DNA of 64,000 nt from Trochalopteron elliotii (Eukaryota > Chordata > Aves > Passeriformes > Leiothrichidae). Within the stretch, counting starts at the first letter, position 1; each line of letters starts with the position of its first letter. The stretch covers positions 3,083,363-3,147,362 of the forward strand of contig JANPWX010020150.1 in assembly GCA_024734555.1 (NCBI GenBank), read 5' to 3'. Below the pieces are notes generated by a model that was given only the letters and a program-made list of their open reading frames with translations, did no database searches and was not told the DNA's origin. Position numbers and translations under genes: made by a program. Of the stretch, positions 44,066 to 57,405 are shown piece after piece.

Positions 44066-45623
44066 CAACAGAAAGGAGAAACTCAAAAGAATAAGTCAGC
44101 TGCAAGTAGGACAGATGAAGCAATTGTGCCTGATTCTATTAATAATGGGGTTGGTTGATAGCATACACAAGTAAGCTGGAAATCCTTTAAAGCTCATGAC
44201 ATATTTCAAACAATATAGAAACTAAAGTGCCAGACAAAGCTAAAGTTATAGAAGTGTCTGCTCCATAAATTCACTTGTACCAGTCCCTGATGCACCTGTC
44301 CCAAACTCAGCAGAGATCAGCGGGGGCAGAAACCTTTGCACCAAGAGGATAATAGTCTGTGAGAACTGGCTTGTGTTTCAAGTTGTGAAGAAACCTGCTT
44401 CTGTTTGGGAGAGATTGTTGGTTTTGTTTTGTTTTTAACCCAGACTTACACACCTGCAGATGGCTATAGCAGCACCTTGTCAAGGTAAACTCTCTTGCTT
44501 AAATCACTCTTTGCTCTGTATCAGCAGTGGGATGAAAACAGTACTTGGAATGGAACTTAAAGGTCTGGGATTCTCACTGAGGTCATGTTGATGTCTGTGC
44601 AAGAGAGATATTCAGGAATGAATACAATTTGTATTGTATGAAGTGCTGGTATTGACTTCAGACAGCTTTTCACTGCAAGTTCTTCTGAGTCCTCATCAGA
44701 AGTCCATTGTAGCCAACTGAAAGAGTTCCCTTTTCTGTGAATATTAGCTGGGCTTGTACTTGTCCAAAATGTCTAGTGTGAGATTTATATGCTGAGACTG
44801 CAGTATGTTCAGTCTCCAACACAGAACAAATCTTGATATATTTTCTATATTATTTGACCAACTTCCCTTGACTTTCATTGAGTTTAGATGAAGTGAAAAC
44901 TCATCAGTAACCTGTACAGTCTCCTTCACAGTTTGAAAATCAGTGACCTCCTTCCATCAATAACTATACGGAAACAAGTGCTTGCCAGATCAGAAACCAT
45001 TTATGGGAATAAATTTGCATAAGCTATAAATCATCTACTTCCAAACAATCTGTGTAAAAATCACAAAATTGAGAAAACATCTTACATTCTTTTCTTAATT
45101 ACCTTCTCTGATCTTAAACATATAAAATTATTCTGCTAATCTGTCAATTTATAAATATCTGTGGTTAGATTTAAACACTCAACAAACATATTACTAAAAT
45201 ATGTTCTGATTTTTAAATCATTACTGTTTCACCTATAGCCATGTTAGTTCAGGACTTAAATTACCACTCACTTTGTGCCACTGGAGACAATAAATATTGG
45301 CAATCACTAGTTTGGGTGATTTTTCTGTCTCATTCAAGTTGTACCACAAGGCGAGTTCTCGGTGATGAACTGAATTTCCCTGAAGTTCACAGAGCTTTCG
45401 TTATCAGCATCTCTCCCTTGCACACAGGGCCCTGTGTTGCTGACACAGACAGCACCAAAATGTACTGCAGAGCTTTTAATGCATTCTGAATAGCTCTTGT
45501 CATTCAGGATGCTTCATTTCATGTTTCAGATTTTCCCAGGGGGCTTTGATGTTAATCCATTTCACACTTCTAACACATCTGTTCTTCTTCTGGCTTTCTT
45601 ATCTCTTCTGAGCATTCAAATTT

Positions 45624-45686
45624 AAAAAAAAAATAAAAAAAGAAAAAAATAAGAAAAAAAGGAGGAAAAAAAGGAAAAGAAAAAAG
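45624..45686. repeat. A/G-rich tract
   Basis: Mostly A, with G and occasional T, becoming purine-only toward the right end. Confidence 0.9.
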
Positions 45687-46306
45687 TTTTAGCTGTCATT
45701 GTGCAGTTTGTGAAGCCAGACTTTAATGTTGAAGCACACTCCATCTAACTTCATTGATACTCGGTTTAAGCCACACAAGGAGTTATATATGCACAATATA
45801 TCCAAAGTTAACCACTTCCACATTACTTTGAATTTCTCTTGACTCCTTATGTAAATTAAGAAAAAGCTGCTCATCACAATCCCTTAGAAATAATACAGTG
45901 TGGTCCAGTGATTAATTTTTGTACATCAACAGGTTTTATAAGAAGAAGCCACCCTTCTCCAGCAGCATTAATTAAACTGTGACCAAAACACCTTTCATAG
46001 GTAGGTGTCAATACAAAGTAAAATGCTGAACAAACACAGGGCAATGGTCATTTCTGGTTGTAACAGAAGTTGCCAAAATTCAGTGTTCTGATCCTTGATC
46101 TCAGGAAAATTAACATTTCTTTCCTCAAAGATTTAAAGTGGAAATAAATAATGCTAGCAAGAAAGATAATTCAGAATTCCTTATTGTTCACTCCACCACA
46201 AGTGAAATATAGCTCACATACTTATACCAGCTCTGTGTAACTAGACAAAGCTGGATTCTCAGTCTCACTCCATAGTCAGGGGTGAAATGCTGGGAGCTCT
46301 GGGTGT

Positions 46307-46348
46307 GATTCATCCCATCCCAAGGTTTCAGTCTGGATGGGATGAGTC
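46307..46348. other. 14-bp inverted repeat
   Basis: Arms at 46307-46320 (GATTCATCCCATCC) and 46335-46348 (GGATGGGATGAGTC) are complementary at 13 of 14 positions around a 14-base loop. No transposon ends or known element were recognised next to it. Confidence 0.8.
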
Positions 46349-46877
46349 ATCATCTCTAGGTGTCACTTCCCATTGAAACACAAAGTTTCTGGATGACAGC
46401 TTTAACTAAAAGTTTAACATTCAGGTAGCTAGATGCAGCTAAAAATAATCCTAACTTTTGATTGTATCTTGGAGAAAAAAAGAACTATCATAAACGTCCT
46501 TAGTTTCCCTTTTATCCTTTCTTTCCTCTTCAACTGGGTAAGGCATTAAGGCTATTAATGACAGTCCCCATTTTAAATATGAAAATGTACTATTTCGTGG
46601 TTAAACCTTGCAGAAAATGTTCTTTGTACAATTGCACCTTATTTGAGTCATGTTTTGTGGGACTGACCAAAACTGGTTGCTTAACAAAGGCAGTAACTTA
46701 ATAATGCTGGAAAAGAATTGTATTTAAAGCATGTCTATAGACAGGAGGTTACCTAATAACTTTCTAGTGCAGGCCTGTCACTGTCTATGAAAGACACGCA
46801 TTATCATATAAATGAAAAGACTGCTCTTTTCCATCATCCATAGTCTCACTTCCCATCAAAAAAGAAAGGAAAAAAAA

Positions 46878-46948
46878 GGAAAAGGAAAAGGAAAAGGAAA
46901 AGGAAAAGGAAAAGGAAAAGGAAAAGGAAAAGGAAAAGGAAAAGGAAA
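46878..46948. repeat. Hexanucleotide array (GGAAAA)11
   Basis: Eleven exact GGAAAA units (46878-46943) and a partial one, inside a longer purine-only stretch. Because the unit is 6 bp the frame stays open and reads alternating glycine and lysine; this is not a gene. Confidence 0.97.
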
Positions 46949-49761
46949 GAAAAATCTGTCCAGATCAAACTTTAAAAACATGACGTTCTTTGTAAATTCT
47001 TATCAACTCTTGGCAGATCTCAAGCAGTTTTAAACCACATCAAAATGTAATTTTAATGAGGAAATCATGACATCTTATTAGTGGATGTATAATTAATATT
47101 AAAAAGCAAAATGATCCTAATAACATCCTGTTGACAATGAATTTCCCATGCGATTATTGTTTCTATCTTAATCCTTTGTTTCCTGTTGTCTCAGTACTCC
47201 TGCACAGCAGAGGCAGGTACTTAGTCACAAAACTGCTTGACTTGTTCCTATGAAAAAAAGCAGAATGTTCTCATTTGGCCATTGCAGGTGGTGGTTTGCA
47301 AAGATGCTTGAAGCATTTATGATGATTTAAGCGTTTAAGATAATTTAGGCATTAAAAGGTTTGCTATAATCAGTGCAATTTCTAGTGAGCAGGGAAGTCA
47401 AAGGATGTGTACAAACAGGGAGTTAATGGATCTGACTAGAAAATCTCATTAATACAACGAAATGTTATTCACATAATCAATCCCATTTTGTTCAAAAGAA
47501 ATCAGCTGCTGAACTATAATTACATTAAAGCAAAGACAACTTTTCCATGATGGAACAATCAGAAAAGCTGATTTTTCCAAATGAAACACTATACCAACAG
47601 TGGTTTCACTGTTATTTTCAGAGAAAAATATAGTTGAGAAGAACATCAATAGAAATAAAACATGGATGAAACAAACCACCTTATTTCATCAGAATTAAAT
47701 GCTGTGATAAGGTCATGTTGATTTCTCTTTGTCAGAATTATGATTTTGTGTGTAATACATATGTCTGGATAGTTAATACTGACTTTGGAAAAAGAGACAT
47801 TTCAAAAGTGAATTTCCTGGGGAAAAAAACCTCCAAAACAAAATTTCAGTGATGATTGGATTAGTCTGCTGAAATAAGGTTACAGACATAAGCCTAGAAT
47901 TTCCAATGCTTAGGAAATTTTGGGTACTTGCCCCAGAATATTTGGAAGACAATGTCTGAAAGTACAGTATAGGTGGAAAAAGGTGGGATCCTTTTTTTGT
48001 TTTGTTTTCTCAAATGGAGCCCTTTATTACTGTACTTTTTATTTCACTCAAAAGTAGCTCAGAAGTAGGCTAAATTTATATGTGTGTATTGCATATGTAT
48101 ACATCTAGAATGTTAGCAATTGAAAAAGAAACAACCAAAAAAACCCACCAAGTAGAAGTAAATAGAAAAACAATATATGACATAATAAAGTAGACTCAAC
48201 CACTAAGAGGCTTTCTATTTTGTCCTATGCAGTTAAAATCCATCTTATTTTTTGACCTGATCTTGAAGAACTCTGAGAAATATGATTTAGTTATTTTGTC
48301 TGTCCTGTCCTTCATGGTGCCAATTGCAATGTTTAATCTCCATTCATAATGAACTCCTAGTTAGAATAGAGTTCTCATCACACATTTCGGTGGTAAACTG
48401 AGACAATGAGGACCCTGTGAGATGGAGTCCATCAGAGAAGAAAAGGAAGGAAGGCAGAAGTCATAACTCAGCCATGTCTCCCTCTGGGTAAGCTGGCAAC
48501 AAATGGGTGCTTCTAACTTCAATTTGGTGATGTGAGCTGATTTGATATGAAAGCTTCTTTACCAAAATAAAATTGTGTGTGCTGATTTTTTCCAATCAGA
48601 CATAAGGAATTTTTGACATTTTTCCCTGATGTCTTTAAGGTGATAATTGCTTGCTACTGCTGTTAGATAACAGAGCTGCTAGTCAAGTGTATGAAATGTC
48701 TGATTTGAAGCTGTGTATGCCATTCATGCTGAAGAAGAACACGTGGGGGATTTTAATGTTAAGTGTCTGAAATGTTTGTCATTTTTCCTTAATACATCTC
48801 AAAGAACACTAGAATTCCTCATGAACAAAAAAGACCAAGACTGATTTTGTCTGGTATGGCTTAATTTTGCACTCTGTGCTACCAGTGTTCTTCCATGCCC
48901 TCCACTTCCCTCTTTCTTTTCAGAAATAGTCACATAGCTCATAATCCTCTGTTCTGTGTTTGGTGACAATGGTCTTTGAATCTACAGACTCAACTCCTCT
49001 GGTTTTGAATAACCTTTGTTGGCCAGACATTGTCTTTCTTGAGCTGAGAAATCTATTTTCTAGGAAACATAGGTTTTCCAGCTGTAATAGACAAACACTC
49101 CCACCCTCCCTCATTATTCAGTTCTGGAACATTTTATTCACTTCTTTAGCCCACAATACCTCCTAATTCAAGTATGTATGACTGAAGAATATCTCTGACC
49201 TCACTTAAAGGCTCATAAAACACCTATGAATTTTTTTGCTACTTAACAGTGAATTGAATGACTAGTAAAATCAAAGAACCAAATATCCTTCTCTGGCTCA
49301 TATTGATATTTTTTTCCATAATGAAAAATAAAATAAGAATGTCTAGAATGTCTGTGTAGTTATTAGAATTATGAACATGTCTAAGGTTTCAAAAATGGCT
49401 TGCTCATTTGAAGAGTAATGATTGCTAAAGTATCTCAGAAACACTATCAGTCTCTTCTGACTATATTTGAAGCTAAAGGAGAACACAATTTCTTTAAAAG
49501 CATCAAGTTTCTAAAGAAGGTCTTAACTCAGTTACCCAAATAGCCAAGATACCAGTTACCCATATGTTCAAGATTGGATAAAGGACTTTATTTTCTGAGG
49601 ATGTAAAATGAATTTTCTAGCCTGGCAAGTGATATTCTGTTGTAGGAGGTAAATTGTACAAACTTCATAGTCTATATTGAATTTTAGTCTCTCCAAACAG
49701 GACAGACAAGCATCACAGAACTTCTTAGATATAATTTTGATTTTAGACTCACTAACCTCAG

Positions 49762-49800
49762 ATCACAGAATCACAGAATGTTGGAATTGGTGGGATTTGA
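49762..49800 (-). mobile_element. CR1 3' tip scrap
   Basis: 'atcacagaatcacagaatg' followed by 'ttggaattgg' matches the extreme 3' end of CR1 in reverse orientation. Only about 40 bp can be followed. Confidence 0.5.
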
Positions 49801-50802
49801 CTCCCTTCTGCATGTTACAAATCTTGACAGCACATTCACACATGCACACACGGTCAAAGAAAACAAACTGGAAAACTTTCCCCAAGCAAAATGGTCCTCC
49901 CAGATGGAGGTTGGTATTGGGTCAGGAACCCTGTAGACAAGGGAAACATGTGGCTGAAATTAATTTAAAGGGAACCCACAATGCAATTTAAGGAAGCTGT
50001 AAGAGTTGCGGAGCTGACACAGGGCAGTCCAGTGCAACTGGATGCTGGGAAGAGAGAAAGTTTCAAAAATGTTGTGAAGGCAAAGGTTGCAGAGAGGAGA
50101 AGGAGAGAGCACGTATTTTAAAAGGACATTTTATCCTTTGAAAACCTGTTTGCTTTGGTCTGTTACTAAAAAAATTAAGACAAGGATTATTGTCCTATTC
50201 ATTTCACCTTGTTTCATGGAACATTGTTCTATAAAAATAAGTTACTGTTATTATCATGATAAATAAAGGAGAGATCTGAACAGCACTATAAATTTTGGTA
50301 GTTTTAGATCTATTGCATGAATTTAAATGGATGCTTTTGTCACGGTTATCTATTCCCTTGACCACTCTTTTCAAAGAATTAAGGATATAGAATTTTAATA
50401 TTCAAATAAACTGCACTTTGCAGCATCATTTCTTCAGTATTTGGAAATGAAGCAGTGCTAATAATAATGATCATGCCAAAATATAAATACTAACTATAAA
50501 TAATTGCTACTAGACACAAGCAAAACACAGAGCTTAGATCTTTTCATAATGAAGTTCCTTTTGTCCTTGTTCAGTGAGCTGTTGGATTTGGATGAGGATG
50601 AAGACCTTGAAAATTCTGACTTCCCAAATGGTACAAAATCACTCAAGTCTGAAAATATACTAGAAATCAGAGAAATGTGTCTGCAAAAAAATCTTAGATA
50701 TTGTGAAATACTAAACAAAACCAGCCTGGAAACAACATTTCCAGCTTTCACAGAATTGTTGCAGTTGTGGCATGTTCTCCAAGTGACTGCTTTTCAACAC
50801 AA

Positions 50803-51211
50803 TGTTGCGATGCATGACTGAGGTTTTCAGATTTGTATATGTATTTTGTTTATTTGTCTGGATTGTCTTTGAGCCCCTTCCAGAACCTTTTGCCCCTGTT
50901 CCCAAATATCACATGGTATCACCCTGTCCTAAACCATCCCCTTTCTTCCCTCATTGGCCCAGAGTTTCCTCTGCCCAGGCTGTGCCTTGGAAAAGGAGAG
51001 GACAAGGGCCCAAAGCTGTTCTGACAAGTGCAGTTCTGGCACGTGCACTGCACTGGAATAAACACCTTCCCAAACCCATGCCAGAGCCCGCTCCTGTTTT
51101 CCAAGCTTTAAACCACACACAGCCGAGAGACTGAGGAACCCACAAACTGTTTTAGTTGGTCTGGGAACTGCTGCTCAGCTGGTAAGCAGCCCCACAGAGA
51201 AACCAACTACA
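50803..51211 (+). mobile_element. Solo LTR, ERVK-like
   Basis: Seen: 409 bp from TGTTGCGATGC to CAACTACA, flanked by an exact 6-bp direct repeat ACACAA (50797-50802 and 51212-51217). AATAAA is at 51057-51062, about 150 bp before the 3' end. The motif order 'cattggcccagagtttcct', 'ggaataaacaccttccc' and 'gaactgctgctcagctgg' is familiar from passerine LTRs. Known: 6-bp duplications fit ERVK-type elements. Inference: a solo LTR; no internal region is present. Four small frames on both strands (for example 50802-51134) lie within it and are not genes. Confidence 0.85.
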
Positions 51212-52104
51212 ACACAAGACATTCTACAGACACTCTTTAGCCACACTGACATACACTCACAAAAATAATTTCCAATCAGTAAATAACACGATGCGAAACA
51301 AAATCCAGACAAGTAGCTGATAACTACTCTGAGGCTTCAGAGAGTAAATATGGTTATCCACACTAAACTTTGTGTACAGTCTTTTCTGTCTAGATTTGAT
51401 CCTCATCCAAGATACTGTGGAGGAGAAAGAGGAAAATTTCCTGGGAATATTTTGAAATGCCATGGTTATGTTTTATTTATTTAAGAGGGAAGAGAAGACA
51501 TTGTGGAAAGAGTTGGATTTGTCAAGGAAGTGCAGAGTCATCCAAACCAATAGCTCCAGATGTGAAGTTTTGGGATTGTTTCACTGCAACTTTCAAAGAT
51601 TTTGCTAGCCTTAAATCTACATTCTTGTCAAAATAAAAAGAAAAAAGCAGCCACACAATCCTTAAGAGATGAGGTTCTTTATGCTGTTACTCATCTAAAT
51701 TCAAATTAATACTTTGTCAATATTGCAGGATGTCAAAACCCCTTGCAATTTGTTAATGTTCAGGTGTATTTCTCTCAGTCTTAAATTTAGAAATATTCAT
51801 TCCTTTTCAACAGGTATTCTCTAGAAAAATATCTTGTACTTGAACTCTTCACAAGAGAAGTCAGCTTGACTACTTTCATGTGCTACTCCAATGAAGAATG
51901 GAAGGAGCTGAACGAGAAAAACATGTTTTGAAAAAATAATCTATTTTGTGGATTGGAACACCCTTTTCCACTGAGCTCCTGCTAAAATTCCTGATATTTT
52001 AGGATCCTTTCCCCTTTTCATTGCTAGGAGTCAGTGACAATTCCATGTAAAATTGATCCATTATTCCATGCAATAACCTGATCCAAATTAGTCATCTTTC
52101 AGAA

Positions 52105-52162
52105 TGGAAATTGAATCAGATGACCTCCAAAGGTCCTTTGCAACCAAAATTGTTGTGTTCCT
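52105..52162 (+). mobile_element. Possible CR1 3' tip, plus strand
   Basis: 'gaatcagatgacctccaaag' followed by 'gtcctttgcaacc' matches the plus-strand end phrase of CR1 ('gatgacctccagaggtcccttccaac'). The usual ATTCTATG tail is degenerate here. Short and old. Confidence 0.5.
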
Positions 52163-53001
52163 GAGGGTGCTACTCAGCATGACTTTTGCAGGTTGTCAAA
52201 AAAGGAAAAAGAAGGAGATGTCTAGGCTTCAACAGCCGTGTCTGGTGACATGCAGTCACTTACTGATCCAAATTTACTCAATGCTCAATTATATAAGGTC
52301 CTAATGGAATAGGGATATAAAAAAGAAAAAATGAATTACATATTATTAACTGATATTATAGGAATATAAGTAATTTTTTCTCCTTTAAAAATTAAATAAG
52401 ATGTGTTGGAAATTGCTTTAAATAAAAACAAGTAGTGTGAGTGGATTTTATTCTATTTAAACATACAGCCAACCTGAATAACAAGACCTTCATTGGGTGA
52501 GCCTACCCAGTAGCTAGAAGTGGGTGGAGGGTTGGAAGTCTTGCTTAACATATACTTGAATTATCCAGGAAATAACATAATCACCTCTACTTCAGAAATC
52601 TTTACTTTTGGAAGTGAGTAGCCCTTTTTTCCTCTTCAATTTAGAGACCTGTACTTTTATTATTGCAGCTTATTTGGTTCATGAAATTAGTAGAGGTTAT
52701 ACTAACATTATAATTACTGATCAAAAATGAGAACAGAAACAAGACAATGAAAATAACTTAAAACTTTCTCAACAAATAAAACATAAACAACACTTCTGAA
52801 ACAGTTTTAGGCTGTCTCTCCTGTATTTTTTTTTAACAGAGGCTCAATTCTTCACATAATATAATGAATAACACACACTAGGCATTGAAAAAATGGTCTG
52901 TAATTATACTACAGGGGCTTGGTGACACTGATAAAACATTCACCATCACCCTCTCATTGGAATTAGGCTAATTATGTACAGAGTTGGGTGTCCATTAATC
53001 C

Positions 53002-53026
53002 TATTATTATTATTATTATTATTATT
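53002..53026. repeat. (TAT)n microsatellite
   Basis: Eight TAT units without interruption. Confidence 0.95.
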
Positions 53027-54481
53027 TAACAGTATTATTCATAATGTAATTTTTCCTTCCTTTAATTTCAGACCTGTGACAATCTAGAATGTTCCATGCT
53101 TAATTAGCAGCCAAAAGCTTGGAAGTACAGTAAAATGGGACATTATGGGGGCCCTATAATGAGTTAATGACATAGCAACCAACTAACGAGAATGAGGAAT
53201 TTTTACAGTGGCATTCTAAAATGAACTACATGGAAGCACAAGTTGTGTCAAATAACATCCTTGCCACTATGCCTATCTAGTTTCCAGAAGTGAGATAAGT
53301 GCCAGAACCACATCATCTCAGAGGAAAAAGACTCATCGATACCCATGGTGAATGTGGGGCACCATGTTCCTCTTTCTCTAGTTGGAGAAAAGCTTAGGAA
53401 ACCTTGACTAAAACTTTCATTAGAAATATTCATCTCTGGGAGGCTCTCTAGAATCCATTCTCTGAGACCAAATTCTATCTCAAATAAGAGAATAAGAGCA
53501 GGGACAGTAGAGAACAAAAAGGCTTAGGCTGAAAGTGTCTCAAAACAAACACCTCTGTAAAACTGCCCTTCATCCTGGATCATGGTCATCCTGGTCTGCA
53601 GGACGGCAGTGTACTCTATACACCATGGGAAAGATGATTTCTAAAAAGGAGGACTTCACTGTATTCAGCATGATACTGATATTTAAGGAACCAGCTGCAA
53701 GCTAACTGAGGAATATGAGATGTGTGTACTCCATCCCCACATACAAAACGTAATAATATTATTTTAATTCAACAAGATGTTGGTTTACAGAGGACAAAGA
53801 GCAGTTTCCCAGCAATTGTTAATTCTTTGCCTGTGCAGCAAGGAAGAGCCTAGTATTTTCCACAAAGTTTTGTAGTATTAGTGCTACTACAATTCAACCT
53901 AAATTAAGCTTATTGAAGTAACTATATTTTTACATCAAGTGATTACAGTAGCCCACACAGAATACTCTCTATTCGACCTAATTTAATAGAGGCTGGACTA
54001 TTAATTACAACTTTCCTCTGGGAATAGTTCCCTGTGGTTGCTTAAAAATAGTCAGACTTGCAATCAGACTGAGATATTTCTCTATAACTGATGATATTAC
54101 TTACTTTCCAGAAATACTCCTCCTTCCATTCCAATTCCTTACAATACTGTGTTTTTTGTTAGAGACCAAACTTTGGGGTAGCTACATCTAAATTATGTGA
54201 ATTCTACCTACACATACACATGAAAAATTAACACTCTTTTAAAAGTGCCAATTCAGAGTGTTTCTGTCACTAGATATGAGTTGGTGTGAGTGTAGATCTC
54301 AGATGATAATCCTTCATGTGTTTGAGATAAAGCTTTGTAGAAAGGAGCAGTTGTGAAACAGTAATCATTCTGTGTTGCATCATTTCACCTCTATTACCAG
54401 AAGTCGCAGGTCTCAAAACCAGCACCTCAGTCAAAAAAGTTGGACTGTGAAGGACAGCTCTGATTCAAGAAATTTCAACAT

Positions 54482-54595
54482 TTTTCTTTTTTTTTTTTTT
54501 TTTGTTTTGTTTTGTTTTGTTTGTTTTTGTTTTTCTTTTTGTTTCTGGTTGGTTGGTTGGTTGGTTTGGTTTTCTTTTGGTTTTTCTTCCTTGTT
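54482..54595. repeat. T/G-rich compound tract
   Basis: A T run passes into TTTTG units, then TTGG units, then T-rich sequence. Open frames across it on both strands are artefacts. Confidence 0.95.
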
Positions 54596-55632
54596 TTCTG
54601 GTCTGTGAAAGAAAACTTTAAAAGTTGACTTCAAGGAGGAGAAGTAAAATATAGATATCTTTTGACCCTCTAGCTCAAGAATATGTGGAAAAATAGAGAA
54701 TTATTTAATACAAAATTGTACAAAAATATAAGAGGAAAGAATTATTGCCTCATTATTCTGGGAGTGAAAATGTGTTATAACATACAAAAAAGGTACATGA
54801 GAGAAAGCAAAAGGAACATCAAACAGTATTTCATAGTCTTTATCGAAGAACATATACCTCTTCTTTTTGGTAAGGACAAAGATACTACATCAGAAAGTAA
54901 AGTGGTTTTTTTCTGTTGGTGGTGTTTTCTTGCCTTCCTTGCATTTATTTCAGTGATTAAATTTTTCCCTTAAAGTTTCTATACTGATTTTGAGATGAGC
55001 TCAATATAGGAATGTATAATTTTGATTTTCTATAAAGACCTGACAAGATATATAATTGTTTACATTTGAGAATTTAACCTTAAAACCAAAATAAAACAAA
55101 ATACAATAATTTTTTATTCAAATGTTATTGGTCCTGCATATATTCTGCAACAAGATAAAAAGAATTATCTTCTCTCATTCCCTTTGTGCAAATCAGAAAT
55201 GAAAACTAAATAATGGGGCATAGCATGCCAAACACTCATAAATCAAATCTGCCTCCAAATAAGCACTATTCATAATAAAAATATGCAAATAACATTGACA
55301 GAAGCCATGCAAATAATTTCAGAAGTAAATCGGGGTAAGTGGGCAGTAATAAATTCCAGCTTGACTGGAACGGCAGAAATTTAGACGAATTAGTGAAAGG
55401 TGGGAATGTTTTACAACCAGATGGAAAGACAGTAATCATTTGATCAAGTGCAACTGGACACTGCAAATTATTCCATCTTTCTCTTTAGGATGAAACATGC
55501 ACAGTATACTAACCAGACTTCTTCCAGACTTATGTCTGTAAATCTTTTGGGAAGGGAAAAGGAATGTGCAAAAATATGAACAACATCATGATTCTGCACA
55601 CAAACTCAAACCAGTAACAATTAGAGCTATGG

Positions 55633-55686
55633 AAAAAAAACCCAAAAAACAAAACAACAGCAACAAAAAAATAAACAACGAAAAAA
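55633..55686. repeat. A/C-rich patch
   Basis: Runs of A with C interruptions, including CAA units. Confidence 0.85.
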
Positions 55687-55948
55687 GCTCTTCTCATTGC
55701 TCTTCTCATTGTTTCAACAAGGCTCCCTCCGTTATGCTTGTGCAAGGGACCTTTAGATAAAGTGTTTACTTGTATCTTCCTTTTTTGGCTGCATCATGTA
55801 GGAGAAAGGGAAGCAGCAAAGACAGCCGTGAGGAACCCAGGCATGCCAGTGACTCACAAAAGAGAGCACTTGCTGTCTCTTTGGACAACACTTATGCTGT
55901 GCTAATCCTTGTACCTGGTGTCTAGGAACTAGGGGTCAGGTGTCTCAG

Positions 55949-56348
55949 NNNNNNNNNNNNNNNNNNNNNNNNNNNNNNNNNNNNNNNNNNNNNNNNNNNN
56001 NNNNNNNNNNNNNNNNNNNNNNNNNNNNNNNNNNNNNNNNNNNNNNNNNNNNNNNNNNNNNNNNNNNNNNNNNNNNNNNNNNNNNNNNNNNNNNNNNNNN
56101 NNNNNNNNNNNNNNNNNNNNNNNNNNNNNNNNNNNNNNNNNNNNNNNNNNNNNNNNNNNNNNNNNNNNNNNNNNNNNNNNNNNNNNNNNNNNNNNNNNNN
56201 NNNNNNNNNNNNNNNNNNNNNNNNNNNNNNNNNNNNNNNNNNNNNNNNNNNNNNNNNNNNNNNNNNNNNNNNNNNNNNNNNNNNNNNNNNNNNNNNNNNN
56301 NNNNNNNNNNNNNNNNNNNNNNNNNNNNNNNNNNNNNNNNNNNNNNNN
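55949..56348. other. Assembly gap, 400 N
   Basis: Exactly 400 undetermined bases. No claim can be made about the content. The right edge is a CTCCT array, so the gap probably lies in or next to a longer pyrimidine tandem repeat that could not be assembled. The frames spanning it are meaningless. Confidence 1.
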
Positions 56349-56400
56349 CTCCTCTCCTCTCCTCTCCTCTCCTCCTTCTTTCTTCTTTTTCTTTTCTTCC
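56349..56400. repeat. (CTCCT)n pyrimidine tract at the gap edge
   Basis: Five CTCCT units followed by C/T-only sequence, 52 bases of pure pyrimidine in all. It begins at the first called base after the gap, so its true length is unknown. Confidence 0.95.
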
Positions 56401-57370
56401 AAGGCACAAACTTTAGTCTAATTTCTTAAGTGACTAAGATGCTAATCAAGCAACTCAAGACAGAGAGGCTAGCAAATACAATCAAATTTGAAAATGTCCA
56501 GGGGAAACGCTCTACTTTGATGTAAAAGAGAGGGAATTGTCATTTTGAAGCCACTAGAGACAGCCTTCTTGTTACAAAGAAGACCCTGGGGAGTCACTAC
56601 CTGATTTGCTCTTAGTCAGACTGGCATCTCAGTGACAGGGCAACTGTAATTAGGATGACTAAAATGAAAGAAGTGCCAGCTTCCCAATTTGTAATTCAGT
56701 GAGCTACATTAAAGATACAGTATTATGTTTAATTTTTTGAAGAATCAGGCCATGTGCTAACAAGTAGCAGGACTTCCCCCTACAGAGATAACTTACATAA
56801 AATCTAAATCTCTTTCCATGAAGAGAACAAATATGACACAGGCAAGGGAGCCCAGATGGTTATGGAATTTTAGACAATCTTTATGAAAAGATAAGATAGA
56901 ATATCAGATGTTGGGATTTGTGTTGCCTTCTGAGAATAGTCACACAAGAGAAAAACAATGAAGCTTCACTGACGTAACTGATATTACAGTCTGATCTTTC
57001 ATCTTTTCCTCTGACTAATGAAAATTACAGGGTACAGATGCATCAAAGACCATTCTTATTATTGCCATTAGAATCAGTAACTCCAAAACAGAATATTTCC
57101 AGCATCATTTTCTGGGTATTTAGAATTAATTTCCAGGTAGAAATAACAATTGTTCCAGAAAATGTGTAAATTTACATATGTAAAAACTAAAAGTTCATAT
57201 TTAATAACTGAACCCTGTTCAAAATCCTTTCTAAAAGTGAGATGTCATGACTCCAATAGAAAAATATGTACAATGAGAAGTTTGATGTCAAACTTCATTT
57301 CCAAAACAAGAGCTAAAAGTCTCAGATGTACTTTCATTGTCTGTAAAGCCAAAAAATAAACACAAAATTT

Positions 57371-57405
57371 TTGCAAAGAATAAGTTCAGATTGCAAAGAA
57401 TAAGT
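57371..57405. repeat. 20-bp tandem duplication
   Basis: TTGCAAAGAATAAGT occurs at 57371-57385 and 57391-57405; the unit length is 20 bp. Confidence 0.9.

Larger units (their letters stand above)
41674..50796. other. Non-coding DNA, largely unique
   Basis: No gene is recognised. It includes a pure pyrimidine tract (43177-43251), A-rich tracts (44009-44065, 45624-45686), a 14-bp inverted repeat (46307-46348), a GGAAAA array (46878-46948) and a CR1 tip (49762-49800). The AT-rich part at about 42290-42500 has many TAAT/ATTA cores and could be conserved, but that is a guess. The 104-codon frame at 49677-49991 overlaps the CR1 tip. Confidence 0.5.
51218..55948. other. AT-rich non-coding DNA
   Basis: No gene is recognised. 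It contains a possible CR1 tip (52105-52162), a TAT array (53002-53026), a T/G-rich tract (54482-54595) and an A/C-rich patch (55633-55686). Frames are 96 codons or shorter with no domain. Confidence 0.55.

Noticed and set aside
46812..47033. Frame with alternating glycine and lysine
   Set aside because: It is the GGAAAA array; a 6-bp unit keeps any frame open.
53248..53517. 89-codon minus-strand frame as an exon
   Set aside because: No domain or family resemblance, and no supporting splice context was recognised.
55922..56416. Frames of about 155-160 codons spanning the gap
   Set aside because: They consist almost entirely of undetermined bases.
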